This document shows positions 1 through 7,517 of a stretch of DNA of 64,000 nt, piece after piece (positions within the stretch are counted from its first letter, which is position 1; the number at the start of each line of letters is the position of its first letter). The stretch covers positions 806,001 to 870,000 of the forward strand of contig NZ_JAJEJR010000002.1 of assembly GCF_021390595.1 (NCBI RefSeq), in the 5' to 3' direction. A program made the position numbers and the translations under genes. The notes under the pieces were generated by a model, which was not told the DNA's origin, made no database searches, and saw only the letters and a program-made list of their open reading frames with translations. This stretch comes from Paraburkholderia sp. HP33-1. GTDB lineage: Bacteria > Pseudomonadota > Gammaproteobacteria > Burkholderiales > Burkholderiaceae.

Positions 1-1447
1 TCCACCGCCGGCGGGCGCCGAGGGCACGACGCCGAAGACCGTGCAATGCCTGTACAGGACCACGCAGGCCGTCCAGCTCCAGCCGCTGTCCATCACACAC
101 GCAGGCCCGACCGTACCCCACGACGGCCGCTCGGTGATTCGCCTGGGCTTTGAGCTCCATCAATCGGCGCGACGCGAGGAAACCGATCTGTCGCGCCTGC
201 GCCTGCATCTGAATGCGGATCTGCCGGTCGCCTTCGCCATGCACCTGGCGCTCACCCGCCAGATTGATTCGGTCCTGTGCCGCATTCCGGAGGTGCAGGA
301 CGGCGAGGCCGTGCTGTTACCAGGCATCACGATCGAGCCCGCGGGATTTTCGACCGAAGAACGGCTCTGGCCCAAGGCCGATGCGGCATTCTCGGGCTAT
401 CAGCTACTCCTCGAGTACTTTTCATTCCGCGAGAAATTTCTCTTCATTGACCTGTGCGGACTCGACGTCGCGAAGCTTCCTGCGGGAACGACCCGTTTCG
501 AGCTTGAAATCGTCCTGAAGGACACCTACCCGTCGGACCAGCATTTCAGCAGGGAGAATGTGCGACTGTTCTGCTCACCGGTGATTAACCTGTTCGAACT
601 CGACGCAGAACCCATCGAGATCAACCATCACGAAACGGAGTACCGCGTCGTGCCGGCGGGACATCAGGGCGAACACGTCGAAACGTATTCAGTGGATGCG
701 ATCGAAACGTTCGATCACGACACGGCTGAGCGCTACGAGTACGTGCCGTTTGCCACGTTCCGGCATCGCGGTGGCATGCTGCGTCACGAGGCGCCGGAGC
801 GTTATTTCCATGCGCGCGTACGCCCCGGCATGGCGGGACTGCACGAGACGTGGGTGATCCTGGGCGGCCACGCATGGGAAACCATCGAAACGCTGCCGGA
901 AGAAAGCCTTTCGCTGCGCGTCACCGGCACCAACGGGATGTTGCCGCGCAAGGGGCTGCGCGAGGCGAACCTCAGCGAACTCGCTGCGAGCACGCCGAAC
1001 GTGACAGAGGTGCGTAATCTTGTCGCCCCCACGTTGCCGCTCTATCCCCCCACGGGCGACCGGTTCCAGTGGCGCGTGCTTTCACACCTTGCCCCGAACT
1101 TCCTCTCGATGATGGACGCGGAAGTGCTGCGCGGCGCGCTCGCGCTCTACGACTGGACCGACGACGAACTGAACGCGCGGCGTCTGGCTGGCATTCTCTG
1201 GGTGTCGCAGGAGCTGCTCGAGGAAGTGTCGGGCGGCTCAGTGGAGCGGGGTGTGCTGATCGAGGTGACGCTGGATTCACAGGCGTTCGCCGGCGACGGC
1301 GACCTGATGCTGTTCGGCGAGTTGCTGCACCGCTTCTTTGCGGCGTACGCGGAAATCAACCTGTTCACGAAGCTCTCGATCGTGAGCCTGCCGTCGCAGA
1401 CCCGCACGGTCTGGCCGCGCAGCAAGGCGCGACGGGCGCCGCTATGA
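1..1447 (+). CDS. tssF: Type VI secretion baseplate subunit TssF (5' end outside window)
   Basis: TssF is a cytoplasmic baseplate (wedge) component of the type VI secretion system, working with TssG, TssE and TssK. The frame is already open at base 2, so the gene begins before the window; about 481 residues are visible, against roughly 600 for the full family, so about a fifth is missing. The visible part carries family-typical stretches such as VYRTTQ-like YRTTQAVQLQP near the edge, and a C-terminal segment with FGELLHRFFAAYAEINLFTKL that is characteristic of TssF ends. The GTG at base 41 is not a real start. It overlaps tssG by the ATGA junction, so the two are translationally coupled. Confidence 0.93.
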   Translation, partial: PPPAGAEGTTPKTVQCLYRTTQAVQLQPLSITHAGPTVPHDGRSVIRLGFELHQSARREETDLSRLRLHLNADLPVAFAMHLALTRQIDSVLCRIPEVQDGEAVLLPGITIEPAGFSTEERLWPKADAAFSGYQLLLEYFSFREKFLFIDLCGLDVAKLPAGTTRFELEIVLKDTYPSDQHFSRENVRLFCSPVINLFELDAEPIEINHHETEYRVVPAGHQGEHVETYSVDAIETFDHDTAERYEYVPFATFRHRGGMLRHEAPERYFHARVRPGMAGLHETWVILGGHAWETIETLPEESLSLRVTGTNGMLPRKGLREANLSELAASTPNVTEVRNLVAPTLPLYPPTGDRFQWRVLSHLAPNFLSMMDAEVLRGALALYDWTDDELNARRLAGILWVSQELLEEVSGGSVERGVLIEVTLDSQAFAGDGDLMLFGELLHRFFAAYAEINLFTKLSIVSLPSQTRTVWPRSKARRAPL

Positions 1448-2592
1448 GTGCGTACGCAAACGCCTTTGAAGCGCGGAACGAACTGCCGAGTCTCGAACCG
1501 CTTGTCGCGGCATTGCTCGCACGCGCGCCGCGCATGAACTTCATGCAGTTGTGCCGACTGCTCGAAGCGCGGGTGCCGCAGCATCCCGGCTTCGGCACGC
1601 GCGATACCGCGGCGCACGAACCGGTGCGCTTCCGGCCACGCGCGCGCACAGGTTTTCCGGCGGGCGAGATCGCTGGGGTCGAATTCGACGATGATCCGGA
1701 TTCCTTGACAAGTGCTCCGCCACCGACTGTGCGCACGACCTTCATGGGCCTCTACGGCGTCGACGCCGCGATGCCGTCGCACATGATCGACGAGATCGTG
1801 CTGCGCGAGGAAGGGCACGAAGTGGTCGAGGCCTTTCTCGATCAGTTCAATCATCGTTTCGTCACGCTGCTGTATCGCGCGTGGAAGAAGTACCGTTATC
1901 CGGAAAGTTTTCGCGCGGGAGGTCGCGACGAACATTCGCGCAATTTGTTGTGCCTCGCTGGCTTCGGCTGGGGCGACAAGCCGCAGCGCGCCGGCTTACC
2001 CGATTCGCGGATGCTCGCGCTGCTCGGTCTGCTGATTCAGCGCACGCGCACGCCCGAAGGGCTCGCCGGTGTGATTGCGCTCGCGGCGCCCGGCGTCGAC
2101 GTGCGCGTCGACGAGTTCTTTCCCGCGCTTGCGCGCGCCGGCAAGCCGCAGCCGCTGGCTTCGTCGCCTGCTCGTGCCGGTGTGGCGAACGACGGCGTGC
2201 GCCGCGGCCTCGGCGGCGGCTACGTGCTCGGCAAGCGGCTTGCGTATCGCAGCCGTGCGGTGCGTGTGACGTTGCGTCCGGCCTCTGCGACCCTGGCGCA
2301 CGATCTTTTACCGGGCGCGTGGCTGCATCGCGAGTTGATGGCGTTCGTGCAACTGTACGTAGGGCTGAAGGCGGATGTGCATCTGAGGATGGAGATGTCG
2401 TCGCACCTCGCGCCGCTGCCGTCGATCAACTCGTCTGGCTCGGTCGCTGACGGACGAGCCAGACCGGCTCCACGGCTCGGCTGGACGACCGTGCTACCTG
2501 CCGCGAGCGAACGCCTGATCAACGTCGCGCTCGGGGTATATCAAGCGTTTCCGAAGCCCGCGGCCAATCCGTACCTGATTCAATCCGCGTGA
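1444..2592 (+). CDS. tssG: Type VI secretion baseplate subunit TssG
   Basis: TssG (382 aa) bridges two TssF copies in the T6SS baseplate wedge. The ATG at 1444 overlaps the tssF stop in an ATGA junction and gives the usual family length (about 330-380 aa). The N-terminal part (MNFMQLCRLLEARVP, followed by PVRFRPRA) is the conserved TssG opening, and FMGLYGVDAAMPSHMIDEI is the usual core motif. The same reading frame stays open upstream inside tssF, but that extension has no family similarity. Position between tssF and tssJ supports the call. Confidence 0.95.
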   Translation: MSAYANAFEARNELPSLEPLVAALLARAPRMNFMQLCRLLEARVPQHPGFGTRDTAAHEPVRFRPRARTGFPAGEIAGVEFDDDPDSLTSAPPPTVRTTFMGLYGVDAAMPSHMIDEIVLREEGHEVVEAFLDQFNHRFVTLLYRAWKKYRYPESFRAGGRDEHSRNLLCLAGFGWGDKPQRAGLPDSRMLALLGLLIQRTRTPEGLAGVIALAAPGVDVRVDEFFPALARAGKPQPLASSPARAGVANDGVRRGLGGGYVLGKRLAYRSRAVRVTLRPASATLAHDLLPGAWLHRELMAFVQLYVGLKADVHLRMEMSSHLAPLPSINSSGSVADGRARPAPRLGWTTVLPAASERLINVALGVYQAFPKPAANPYLIQSA

Positions 2593-2618
2593 TGAACCAT
2601 GCGCTCCAAGGACAATTC

Positions 2619-3140
2619 ATGAACTTTCGAGTTATCGTTTCCACCCTTGCGGCCATTGCGCTGCTGTCGGCGTGCGGCGCATGGCAAACCGTGTCGGACG
2701 CGTCGTCGAGCGCGTATCACGCGGTGTTTTTCAAGCAGGTCAAAGTGCTCGACGTCGACCTGTCCGCGCGCGAAGCGCTGAACCCCGACGACGCCGGTCG
2801 CGCGACATCGGTAGCCGTGCGCATCTATCAGTTGAAGGACCGCAAGATGTTCGACGGCGCGTCGTATGACGATCTGCTGAAAAGCGACCGCACGCTGCTT
2901 GCGCAGGACTTGCAGGCCAGCATGGCGTCGGTGCTGAATCCGGGCGCCTCGGCGAGCCTGTCGCAGCCGATGCAGGCCGATACGAAATATGTGGCGGTTG
3001 TCGCGTTCTATCGCAATCCTGGTAGCGGGGATGGCTGGAAGTATGTGATCGAGAAGAAAAAGCTCGATGCGGGCAAGCCGCTGAAGATCTCGCTGATGGA
3101 TCAGTTTCTGGCGACTGATGGGAGTGCGGCTCGCAATTGA
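2619..3140 (+). CDS. tssJ: Type VI secretion outer-membrane lipoprotein TssJ
   Basis: TssJ anchors the TssJLM trans-envelope complex to the outer membrane. The chosen start (ATG 2619, 173 aa) has AAGGA six bases upstream and opens directly with a lipoprotein signal peptide: basic MNFR, hydrophobic VIVSTLAAIALLSAC, lipobox LSAC with Cys19. The earlier GTG/ATG at 2589/2592 overlap tssG but would add ten residues ahead of the signal peptide. The mature part shows the transthyretin-like fold signature of the family (VAVRIYQLKD, then ADTKYVAVVAFYR). It is the last T6SS gene here; the next gene is unrelated metabolism. Confidence 0.92.
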   Translation: MNFRVIVSTLAAIALLSACGAWQTVSDASSSAYHAVFFKQVKVLDVDLSAREALNPDDAGRATSVAVRIYQLKDRKMFDGASYDDLLKSDRTLLAQDLQASMASVLNPGASASLSQPMQADTKYVAVVAFYRNPGSGDGWKYVIEKKKLDAGKPLKISLMDQFLATDGSAARN

Positions 3141-3333
3141 GCCGGCCCAGATTCCATGCGGCCTCCGACCATTCGTCACCAGCGCGGCGCAAACCGCGAA
3201 TTTCGGCGAGTTCGTTCAGCGCATCGAAGACTGCATCTCCGACGCCACGCACCGCCGTCACTTCAGGCACGATCTCGATTTATCCAGGTAGTCTCACGAA
3301 TCGAAAGCCCGGTACATCGAATTCAAAAAGGGG

Positions 3334-4113
3334 ATGGAATTGAACCACAGTTTGCAGATGTTCGACCTGACCGGGCGTCGCGCGCTCGTCACCGGATCGA
3401 GTACAGGTATCGGTTATGCGTTGGCACAAGGGCTGGCGGGCGCCGGCGCCGAAGTCGTTCTGAACGGCCGCAACGAAGCGCGGCTGGCGGCGGCGGTGAG
3501 CCGCTTGCGCGACACGGGCGCGAAGGCGCATGCGCAATGTTTCGACGTGACCTCGCCTGAAGCGGTGGAAGCGGCGGTGGCGCAGATCGAACGTGAGATC
3601 GGCGCGATCGATATTCTCGTGAACAATGCCGGCATGCAGCGCCGCGCGCCGCTCGAGCAGTTCTCCCACGCCCAATGGGAACAGCTGATGAAGACCAATG
3701 TGGACAGCGTGTTTCTGGTCGGACAGGCGGTGGCACGGCACATGATTGCGCGCAAGCGCGGCAAGATCATCAACATCTGCTCAGTGCAGAGCGAACTGGG
3801 CCGGCCCAATATCGCCGCCTATACCGCGAGCAAAGGCGCGGTAAAGATGTTGACGAAGGGCATGGCAATCGATTGGGGCCAGCACGGCATCCAGGTCAAC
3901 GGCCTCGGCCCCGGCTACATCAGGACGGAACTGACCGAGGCGCTCGTCAACGACGAAACCTTCAGCAACTGGTTGACCTCTCGCACGCCTTCGCGACGTT
4001 GGGGCGATGTACAGGATCTGGTCGGTGCGGCGATCTTCCTCGCGAGCGGCGCTTCGGACTTCGTCAATGGCCACATTCTCTACGTGGATGGCGGAGTGAC
4101 GGCCACGCTGTAA
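3334..4113 (+). CDS. Short-chain dehydrogenase, gluconate 5-dehydrogenase-like
   Basis: A 259-aa classical SDR predicted to interconvert a keto sugar acid and its hydroxy form with NAD(P)H. It carries the cofactor motif TGSSTGIG near residue 20, NNAG, the catalytic Ser (INICSVQS) and the YTASKG catalytic Tyr/Lys pair. The stretches GMQRRAPLEQF and GMAIDWGQHGIQVNGLGPGYIRTELT are typical of gluconate 5-dehydrogenases (Gno/IdnO). ATG 3334 sits almost directly behind AAAAAGGGG, which is tight for a Shine-Dalgarno; ATG 3358 (MFDLTG) is an alternative. It stands alone: no gluconate transporter or kinase is adjacent, so the physiological substrate is unproven. Confidence 0.8.
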   Translation: MELNHSLQMFDLTGRRALVTGSSTGIGYALAQGLAGAGAEVVLNGRNEARLAAAVSRLRDTGAKAHAQCFDVTSPEAVEAAVAQIEREIGAIDILVNNAGMQRRAPLEQFSHAQWEQLMKTNVDSVFLVGQAVARHMIARKRGKIINICSVQSELGRPNIAAYTASKGAVKMLTKGMAIDWGQHGIQVNGLGPGYIRTELTEALVNDETFSNWLTSRTPSRRWGDVQDLVGAAIFLASGASDFVNGHILYVDGGVTATL

Positions 4114-4132
4114 CTCCGTTTCGACCACCGGT

Positions 4133-4154
4133 GGAGAGGCCGGCGAGCCTCTCC
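4133..4154 (+). terminator. GC-rich hairpin after the SDR gene
   Basis: A perfect 8-bp stem, GGAGAGGC and GCCTCTCC with a 6-base loop, lies 20 bases after the SDR stop codon. There is no U-tract after it, so intrinsic termination is only possible; it could equally stabilise the mRNA 3' end. Confidence 0.4.
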
Positions 4155-4202
4155 ATGACCGGTTTCATGGGGTAGCCCGGGTCAATTCGGGAATAACCAT
4201 CG

Positions 4203-4240
4203 CATCTGCGCGGTCTTGCAGGCAAGACTGACGGCAGATG
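4203..4240 (+). promoter_or_regulatory. Nested inverted repeat in the leader of the membrane-protein gene
   Basis: Two nested perfect inverted repeats share one centre: outer arms CATCTGC (4203-4209) and GCAGATG (4234-4240), inner arms GTCTTGC (4213-4219) and GCAAGAC (4222-4228) with a 2-base loop. The structure ends right at the GGGGGA Shine-Dalgarno (about 4240-4245) of the micro-ORF starting at 4250. It could be an operator or an RNA hairpin that controls access to the ribosome site; the sequence alone does not decide. Confidence 0.4.
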
Positions 4241-4249
4241 GGGGACCCA

Positions 4250-4348
4250 ATGAACATCGTCGACATGGCCCGTGCATCGGGAATGGTCGTCATCCAGGCG
4301 GCGGTTGACCGTCATGTGACGCACGGCACTAGCGGGACGTTCCCATGA
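4250..4348 (+). CDS. Micro-ORF of 32 aa coupled to the downstream membrane protein
   Basis: ATG 4250 is preceded by GGGGGA five bases upstream and reads MNIVDMARASGMVVIQ... to a TGA at 4346-4348 that overlaps the ATG of the next gene at 4345 (ATGA junction). No family is recognised. The good ribosome site and stop/start overlap suggest a translated leader that couples translation into the membrane protein, but chance cannot be excluded at this length. Confidence 0.4.
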   Translation: MNIVDMARASGMVVIQAAVDRHVTHGTSGTFP

Positions 4349-5106
4349 TGGTACGGATGCAAGCGGTTCTGCGTCGGTTGCAACTCGGCTCCGGCGTGGT
4401 GATGCTGGTATATCTTTTTCTCCATCTGCTCAATCACGCGCTCGGCATCTGGTCGCTCGAACTTGCCGGACGGGGTCTGATGCTAGCGCTGTGGCTTTGG
4501 CGTAGCGCGCCTGGGACCATCGCGTTGTATGGTGCGGCCGCGCTTCATTTTGCGTTGGCCATACGCACGATATACGCGCGCCGTCACTGGGCGTTGCCTC
4601 TGGCTGAGTGGGTGCGCCTGTGGGCGGGACTGAGCTTGCCGCTGCTCTTGATCCGCCACGCGGTGACGACCCGGCTGGCGTCGTCGCTCTATGGCTTCGA
4701 ACCTGACTACGAGCGCGTCGTCGTCCAGCTGCTCGCGAGTGGTACGCAGGGTTTGCAGCTTGCGCTGCTCGCGCCCGGATGGATACACGGATGCCTCGGG
4801 CTCTGGTTTCGCTTGCGTCACTTGCCGTGGGCGCTCCGCTTGAAGCCCGTGCTGCTCACGTGGGTCATTCTGTTGCCGTTGCTATCCGCGGCAGGCTTTA
4901 CACGGATGATGCGAACGGTCGAGGCGAAAAGCGCAATCCTTGCGACTCCCGATCCGAAACTGGTTGCGCATCAGCTCGCGCTGAATGCCTGGCGTCATGA
5001 TCTCGTGGCCTTATACCTGGCTCTGATCGTCGGCGCGTTCGTCGCAGGTCAACTGCGCAACGCGCTCGAACGCCAACGATTGCGCGAGCGTTCAGTGAAC
5101 TCGTGA
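4345..5106 (+). CDS. Stand-alone polytopic membrane domain like the N-terminus of class III adenylate cyclases
   Basis: A 253-aa protein with about six hydrophobic segments. Its pattern (LGSGVVMLVYLFLHLLNHALG near residue 15, PGTIALYGAAALHFALA, RHAVTTRLASSLYG, PGWIHGCLGLWF) matches, as I know the family, the membrane region that precedes the ferredoxin and cyclase domains in some proteobacterial adenylate cyclases. Here the protein stops after the last membrane segment and short basic tail; no ferredoxin or cyclase sequence follows in any frame. Conserved His residues in several helices recall b-haem ligation of FrdC/SdhC-like subunits. ATG 4345 or 4348 could start it; a micro-ORF overlaps its start. 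Function unknown. Confidence 0.6.
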   Translation: MMVRMQAVLRRLQLGSGVVMLVYLFLHLLNHALGIWSLELAGRGLMLALWLWRSAPGTIALYGAAALHFALAIRTIYARRHWALPLAEWVRLWAGLSLPLLLIRHAVTTRLASSLYGFEPDYERVVVQLLASGTQGLQLALLAPGWIHGCLGLWFRLRHLPWALRLKPVLLTWVILLPLLSAAGFTRMMRTVEAKSAILATPDPKLVAHQLALNAWRHDLVALYLALIVGAFVAGQLRNALERQRLRERSVNS

Positions 5107-5300
5107 CACCGGGATTGCCTTGTGCGGCATCCGCCCTATTCAGGCTTCGAGAATAATTTTTCATGCCGCCATGTTCTTTGACGAGGGGCCTTGGAATATC
5201 CATGGGGGAATCTGCGTCTACCTGATGTGCATCGCGCAACACTCACGATCTGAGCGAATGCAGGTGTGCGAACACATATTCAGGTAATAAGGAGTGCATC

Positions 5301-5621
5301 ATGAAATCGGAATCGATGAATCAGTACGCAGGTTTCCCGCTACTCCGCTTCGTGATCGCTGGCGTCATGGCGATGGCGAGTTCAGCGAGCGTGTATGCGC
5401 AAATGGTGTCGGAGCCCGAGCCTCATCAAGTCACCCGCGCGGAAGTCAGGCACGAACTCGAGGAACTGGAAGCGGCAGGGTACAACCCCTCGATGGGCGA
5501 TGATGGTTCGTATCCCGCCGATATTCAGGCCGCGGAAGCGAAGGTGGCGGCCATGCATCGAGCGGAAAGAGCCGCGGCGACGAGCGCGGGGCAGAGTGGG
5601 CCACAGGTGCACACGCATTGA
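5301..5621 (+). CDS. DUF4148 family secreted protein
   Basis: A 106-aa protein with an N-terminal signal sequence (hydrophobic FPLLRFVIAGVMAMASSASVYAQ, cleavage expected after AYAQ-like VYA-Q) followed by the DUF4148 signature: TRAEVRHELEELEAAGYNP and DDGSYPADIQAAEAKV. Such proteins are abundant in Burkholderiaceae, exported, and of unknown function. ATG 5301 has AAGGAG six bases upstream. It is a single gene with its own promoter region; the LysR operator of the next operon starts two bases after its stop. Confidence 0.85.
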   Translation: MKSESMNQYAGFPLLRFVIAGVMAMASSASVYAQMVSEPEPHQVTRAEVRHELEELEAAGYNPSMGDDGSYPADIQAAEAKVAAMHRAERAAATSAGQSGPQVHTH

Positions 5622-5623
5622 AC

Positions 5624-5648
5624 ATTGCCATACGCAATGATGGTATTG
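5624..5648 (-). promoter_or_regulatory. Predicted LysR operator before the ketopantoate-reductase-like operon
   Basis: Read on the minus strand this is CAAT-N6-ATTG-N7-CAAT. The right half, ATTGCGTATGGCAAT, differs at two of fifteen positions from ATTGCATATGACAAT in front of the LysR gene at 9611-9625, and the third half-site has the same spacing. The site lies 65 bases before the ATG of the operon, a usual position for LysR activation. Confidence 0.6.
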
Positions 5649-5712
5649 AATTCATTGCATTGCCAGTATGAGTCTGGAATCGTATCTTCGGCTCCATATC
5701 ACGGAGACACCT

Positions 5713-6663
5713 ATGAAGATCGCATTCCTGGGAGCCGGCGCGTTGGGTTGCGCGATCGGCTCCGCGCTAACCGAAGGCGGCTATGAGACGTGGCTGGTCG
5801 ACCGCTTTGCGGCGCACGTCGAGTCCATGCGCCGCGACGGCCTGCAAGTCGACGATGCCAACGGCTCACGCCGCGTGAAAGTCCGCGCGACGATGAACCC
5901 CGCCGAAGTCGGATCGGCGGACCTCGTCATCGTGCTGGTCAAGTCCTTTCACACTGATTCGGCGATGCGCGGTGCGCTCGACCTCGTCGGACCTGACACC
6001 CTGGTGTTGTCGCTGCAAAACGGCCTGGGCCACGAAGACGTGCTCAGCGAAATCGTCGGCCGGGAGCGCGTGCTGGCGGGCAAGACCTATGTCGGCGGCG
6101 TGCTGAAGGCACCCGGACACATCCAGTCGGGCGTAAGCGGAAAACTGACGATCGTCGGCGAGCTCGATGGTCGGGTAACCGGCCGGGTGCGCGCAATCGC
6201 CGACGCGTTCAACGGCTCGGGCCTGACGACCACGGTCAGCGACAACATCCTCGGCACCATGTGGGACAAGTTGCTGATCAACGTCGCGACGGGCGCGATC
6301 ACCGGCATCACCGGTCTGACGTATGGGCAACTGTACGAAGAGTCCGTACTGAAAGCCACCGCGTTGGCGGCGATCGAAGAAGCGATGGCCGCCGCGAAGG
6401 CCGCCGGTATCCACCTTTCGATAACCCAGGCCGAGCAAGCCTGGACGATGGCGGCCGAAGGCCTGTCGCCCGCATTCAAAACTTCGATGCTGCAGAGCCT
6501 GGAAAAAGGCTCGGTCACCGAAATCGACTTCATCAACGGAGCCGTCGTGCGTTGGGGCGAACGCCTCGGCGTCCCGACTCCGGTCAATTCGACGCTCGTC
6601 GCGTGCATCAAGGGCATCGAGCGCGCCATGACGGACCGTCAGAAAGAAGGAGCGACAGCATGA
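5713..6663 (+). CDS. Ketopantoate reductase family oxidoreductase (ApbA/PanE-like)
   Basis: A 316-aa NADPH-dependent 2-oxoacid reductase of the ApbA/PanE family. The N-terminal Rossmann motif is FLGAGALGCAIG (residues 5-16); the family motifs LVKSFHT, LSLQNGLGHED and the C-terminal lysine helix region MWDKLLINVATGAITGITG are present. Start ATG 5713 follows GGAGA; an in-frame ATG at 5668 lies in the promoter. It opens a five-gene operon in which every junction overlaps or is a few bases (ATGA with the VOC gene). In that context it is more likely to reduce a pathway-specific 2-keto acid than to serve pantothenate synthesis. Confidence 0.82.
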   Translation: MKIAFLGAGALGCAIGSALTEGGYETWLVDRFAAHVESMRRDGLQVDDANGSRRVKVRATMNPAEVGSADLVIVLVKSFHTDSAMRGALDLVGPDTLVLSLQNGLGHEDVLSEIVGRERVLAGKTYVGGVLKAPGHIQSGVSGKLTIVGELDGRVTGRVRAIADAFNGSGLTTTVSDNILGTMWDKLLINVATGAITGITGLTYGQLYEESVLKATALAAIEEAMAAAKAAGIHLSITQAEQAWTMAAEGLSPAFKTSMLQSLEKGSVTEIDFINGAVVRWGERLGVPTPVNSTLVACIKGIERAMTDRQKEGATA

Positions 6664-7052
6664 GCGGCTCCAAAGCATACGTGGAACACGTGGCCATCTG
6701 GGTCAAGGACATCCAATGGCATATCCGTTTCTTCGAGGAAGTCCTCGGCATGACCATGCGCGAGGTCGACGGCACCCGCGACGAGCCACGTCAGTACTGG
6801 ACGCTCGGCGGGCTGCAGTTCATCAATGATCCGCATTACGAAGGTCCCGAGGGCCGTCTCGCGCATCTCGGCGTGATGTGCGAGGACCTCGAGGCCGCGC
6901 TAACCGCGGCACAAGAGTTCGGCGTGACCACCATGCAGCAGGGGCGCAACTGGCTGCGTCTGCCTGACGGACTCGCGGTCGAACTCATTCAGGCCAAACC
7001 TGCGACGTGCGTTGCGCAGGCGTTGGCGATCAATCCGCGCGCGGAGGCGTAA
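6660..7052 (+). CDS. VOC (glyoxalase/bleomycin-resistance) superfamily protein
   Basis: A 130-aa single VOC unit with paired beta-alpha-beta-beta-beta modules: YVEHVAIWVKDIQWHIRFFEEVLGM at the start and AHLGVMCEDLEAALTAAQEFG in the middle. Metal-ligand candidates are His in EHVA, His in AHLG and Glu in VELIQA near the end. Members act as lyases, epimerases or ring-cleavage dioxygenases, so the reaction is not predictable. Starts inside the previous stop (ATGA), three bases before the MaoC gene. Confidence 0.8.
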   Translation: MSGSKAYVEHVAIWVKDIQWHIRFFEEVLGMTMREVDGTRDEPRQYWTLGGLQFINDPHYEGPEGRLAHLGVMCEDLEAALTAAQEFGVTTMQQGRNWLRLPDGLAVELIQAKPATCVAQALAINPRAEA

Positions 7053-7055
7053 AGC

Positions 7056-7517
7056 ATGAGCACGATCATCGAAAAGTACTGGGACGACGCGAAGGAAGGC
7101 GACGCCTGCGTGAGCCCGACCTATGCGGTCACGAAAGAACGCATTCTCGCTTACGCCGATCTCACCGGCGATCACACGCCGGTGCATGTCGACGAGGACT
7201 ACGCGAACGCGAGCCATTTCGGTTCGATCGTCGCGCACGGGCTGTTCGGTTTGTCCATCGCGGACGGCCTGAAATCGCAGAGCGACTATCGCTTCCTGCC
7301 CGGCATGTCACTCGGCTGGACGTGGGATTTCCTGCTGCCGATCAGGGTCAACGACGTGCTTCACGTTGAGTTTCGCGTGGGCAACATGCGCGCGAGCAGG
7401 AGCCGCCCGGACTGGGGCATCGTCGTGCTGCCGTCGGAGTTGATCAATCAGGATGGCCAGGTCGTCCAGCGCGGCGAACATCGCCTGATGATCCCGCGCC
7501 GTCCGGGAGAGAACTGA
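7056..7517 (+). CDS. MaoC-like hot-dog dehydratase/enoyl-CoA hydratase
   Basis: A 153-aa single hot-dog domain. The hydratase-2 signature DLTGDHTPVHVDEDYA followed by FGSIVAHGLFGLSI contains the catalytic Asp and His typical of R-specific enoyl-CoA hydratases and mesaconyl-CoA/methylmalyl-CoA hydratases. Its stop overlaps the start of the CoA-transferase by one base, which suggests that it acts on the CoA thioester made by that neighbour. Confidence 0.87.
   Translation: MSTIIEKYWDDAKEGDACVSPTYAVTKERILAYADLTGDHTPVHVDEDYANASHFGSIVAHGLFGLSIADGLKSQSDYRFLPGMSLGWTWDFLLPIRVNDVLHVEFRVGNMRASRSRPDWGIVVLPSELINQDGQVVQRGEHRLMIPRRPGEN

Noticed and set aside
3141..3333. Gene fragment between tssJ and the SDR gene
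   Set aside because: A minus-strand frame here has a plausible-looking opening (MPEVTAVRGVGDAVF) but no ribosome site or recognisable family, and runs on as antisense of tssJ.
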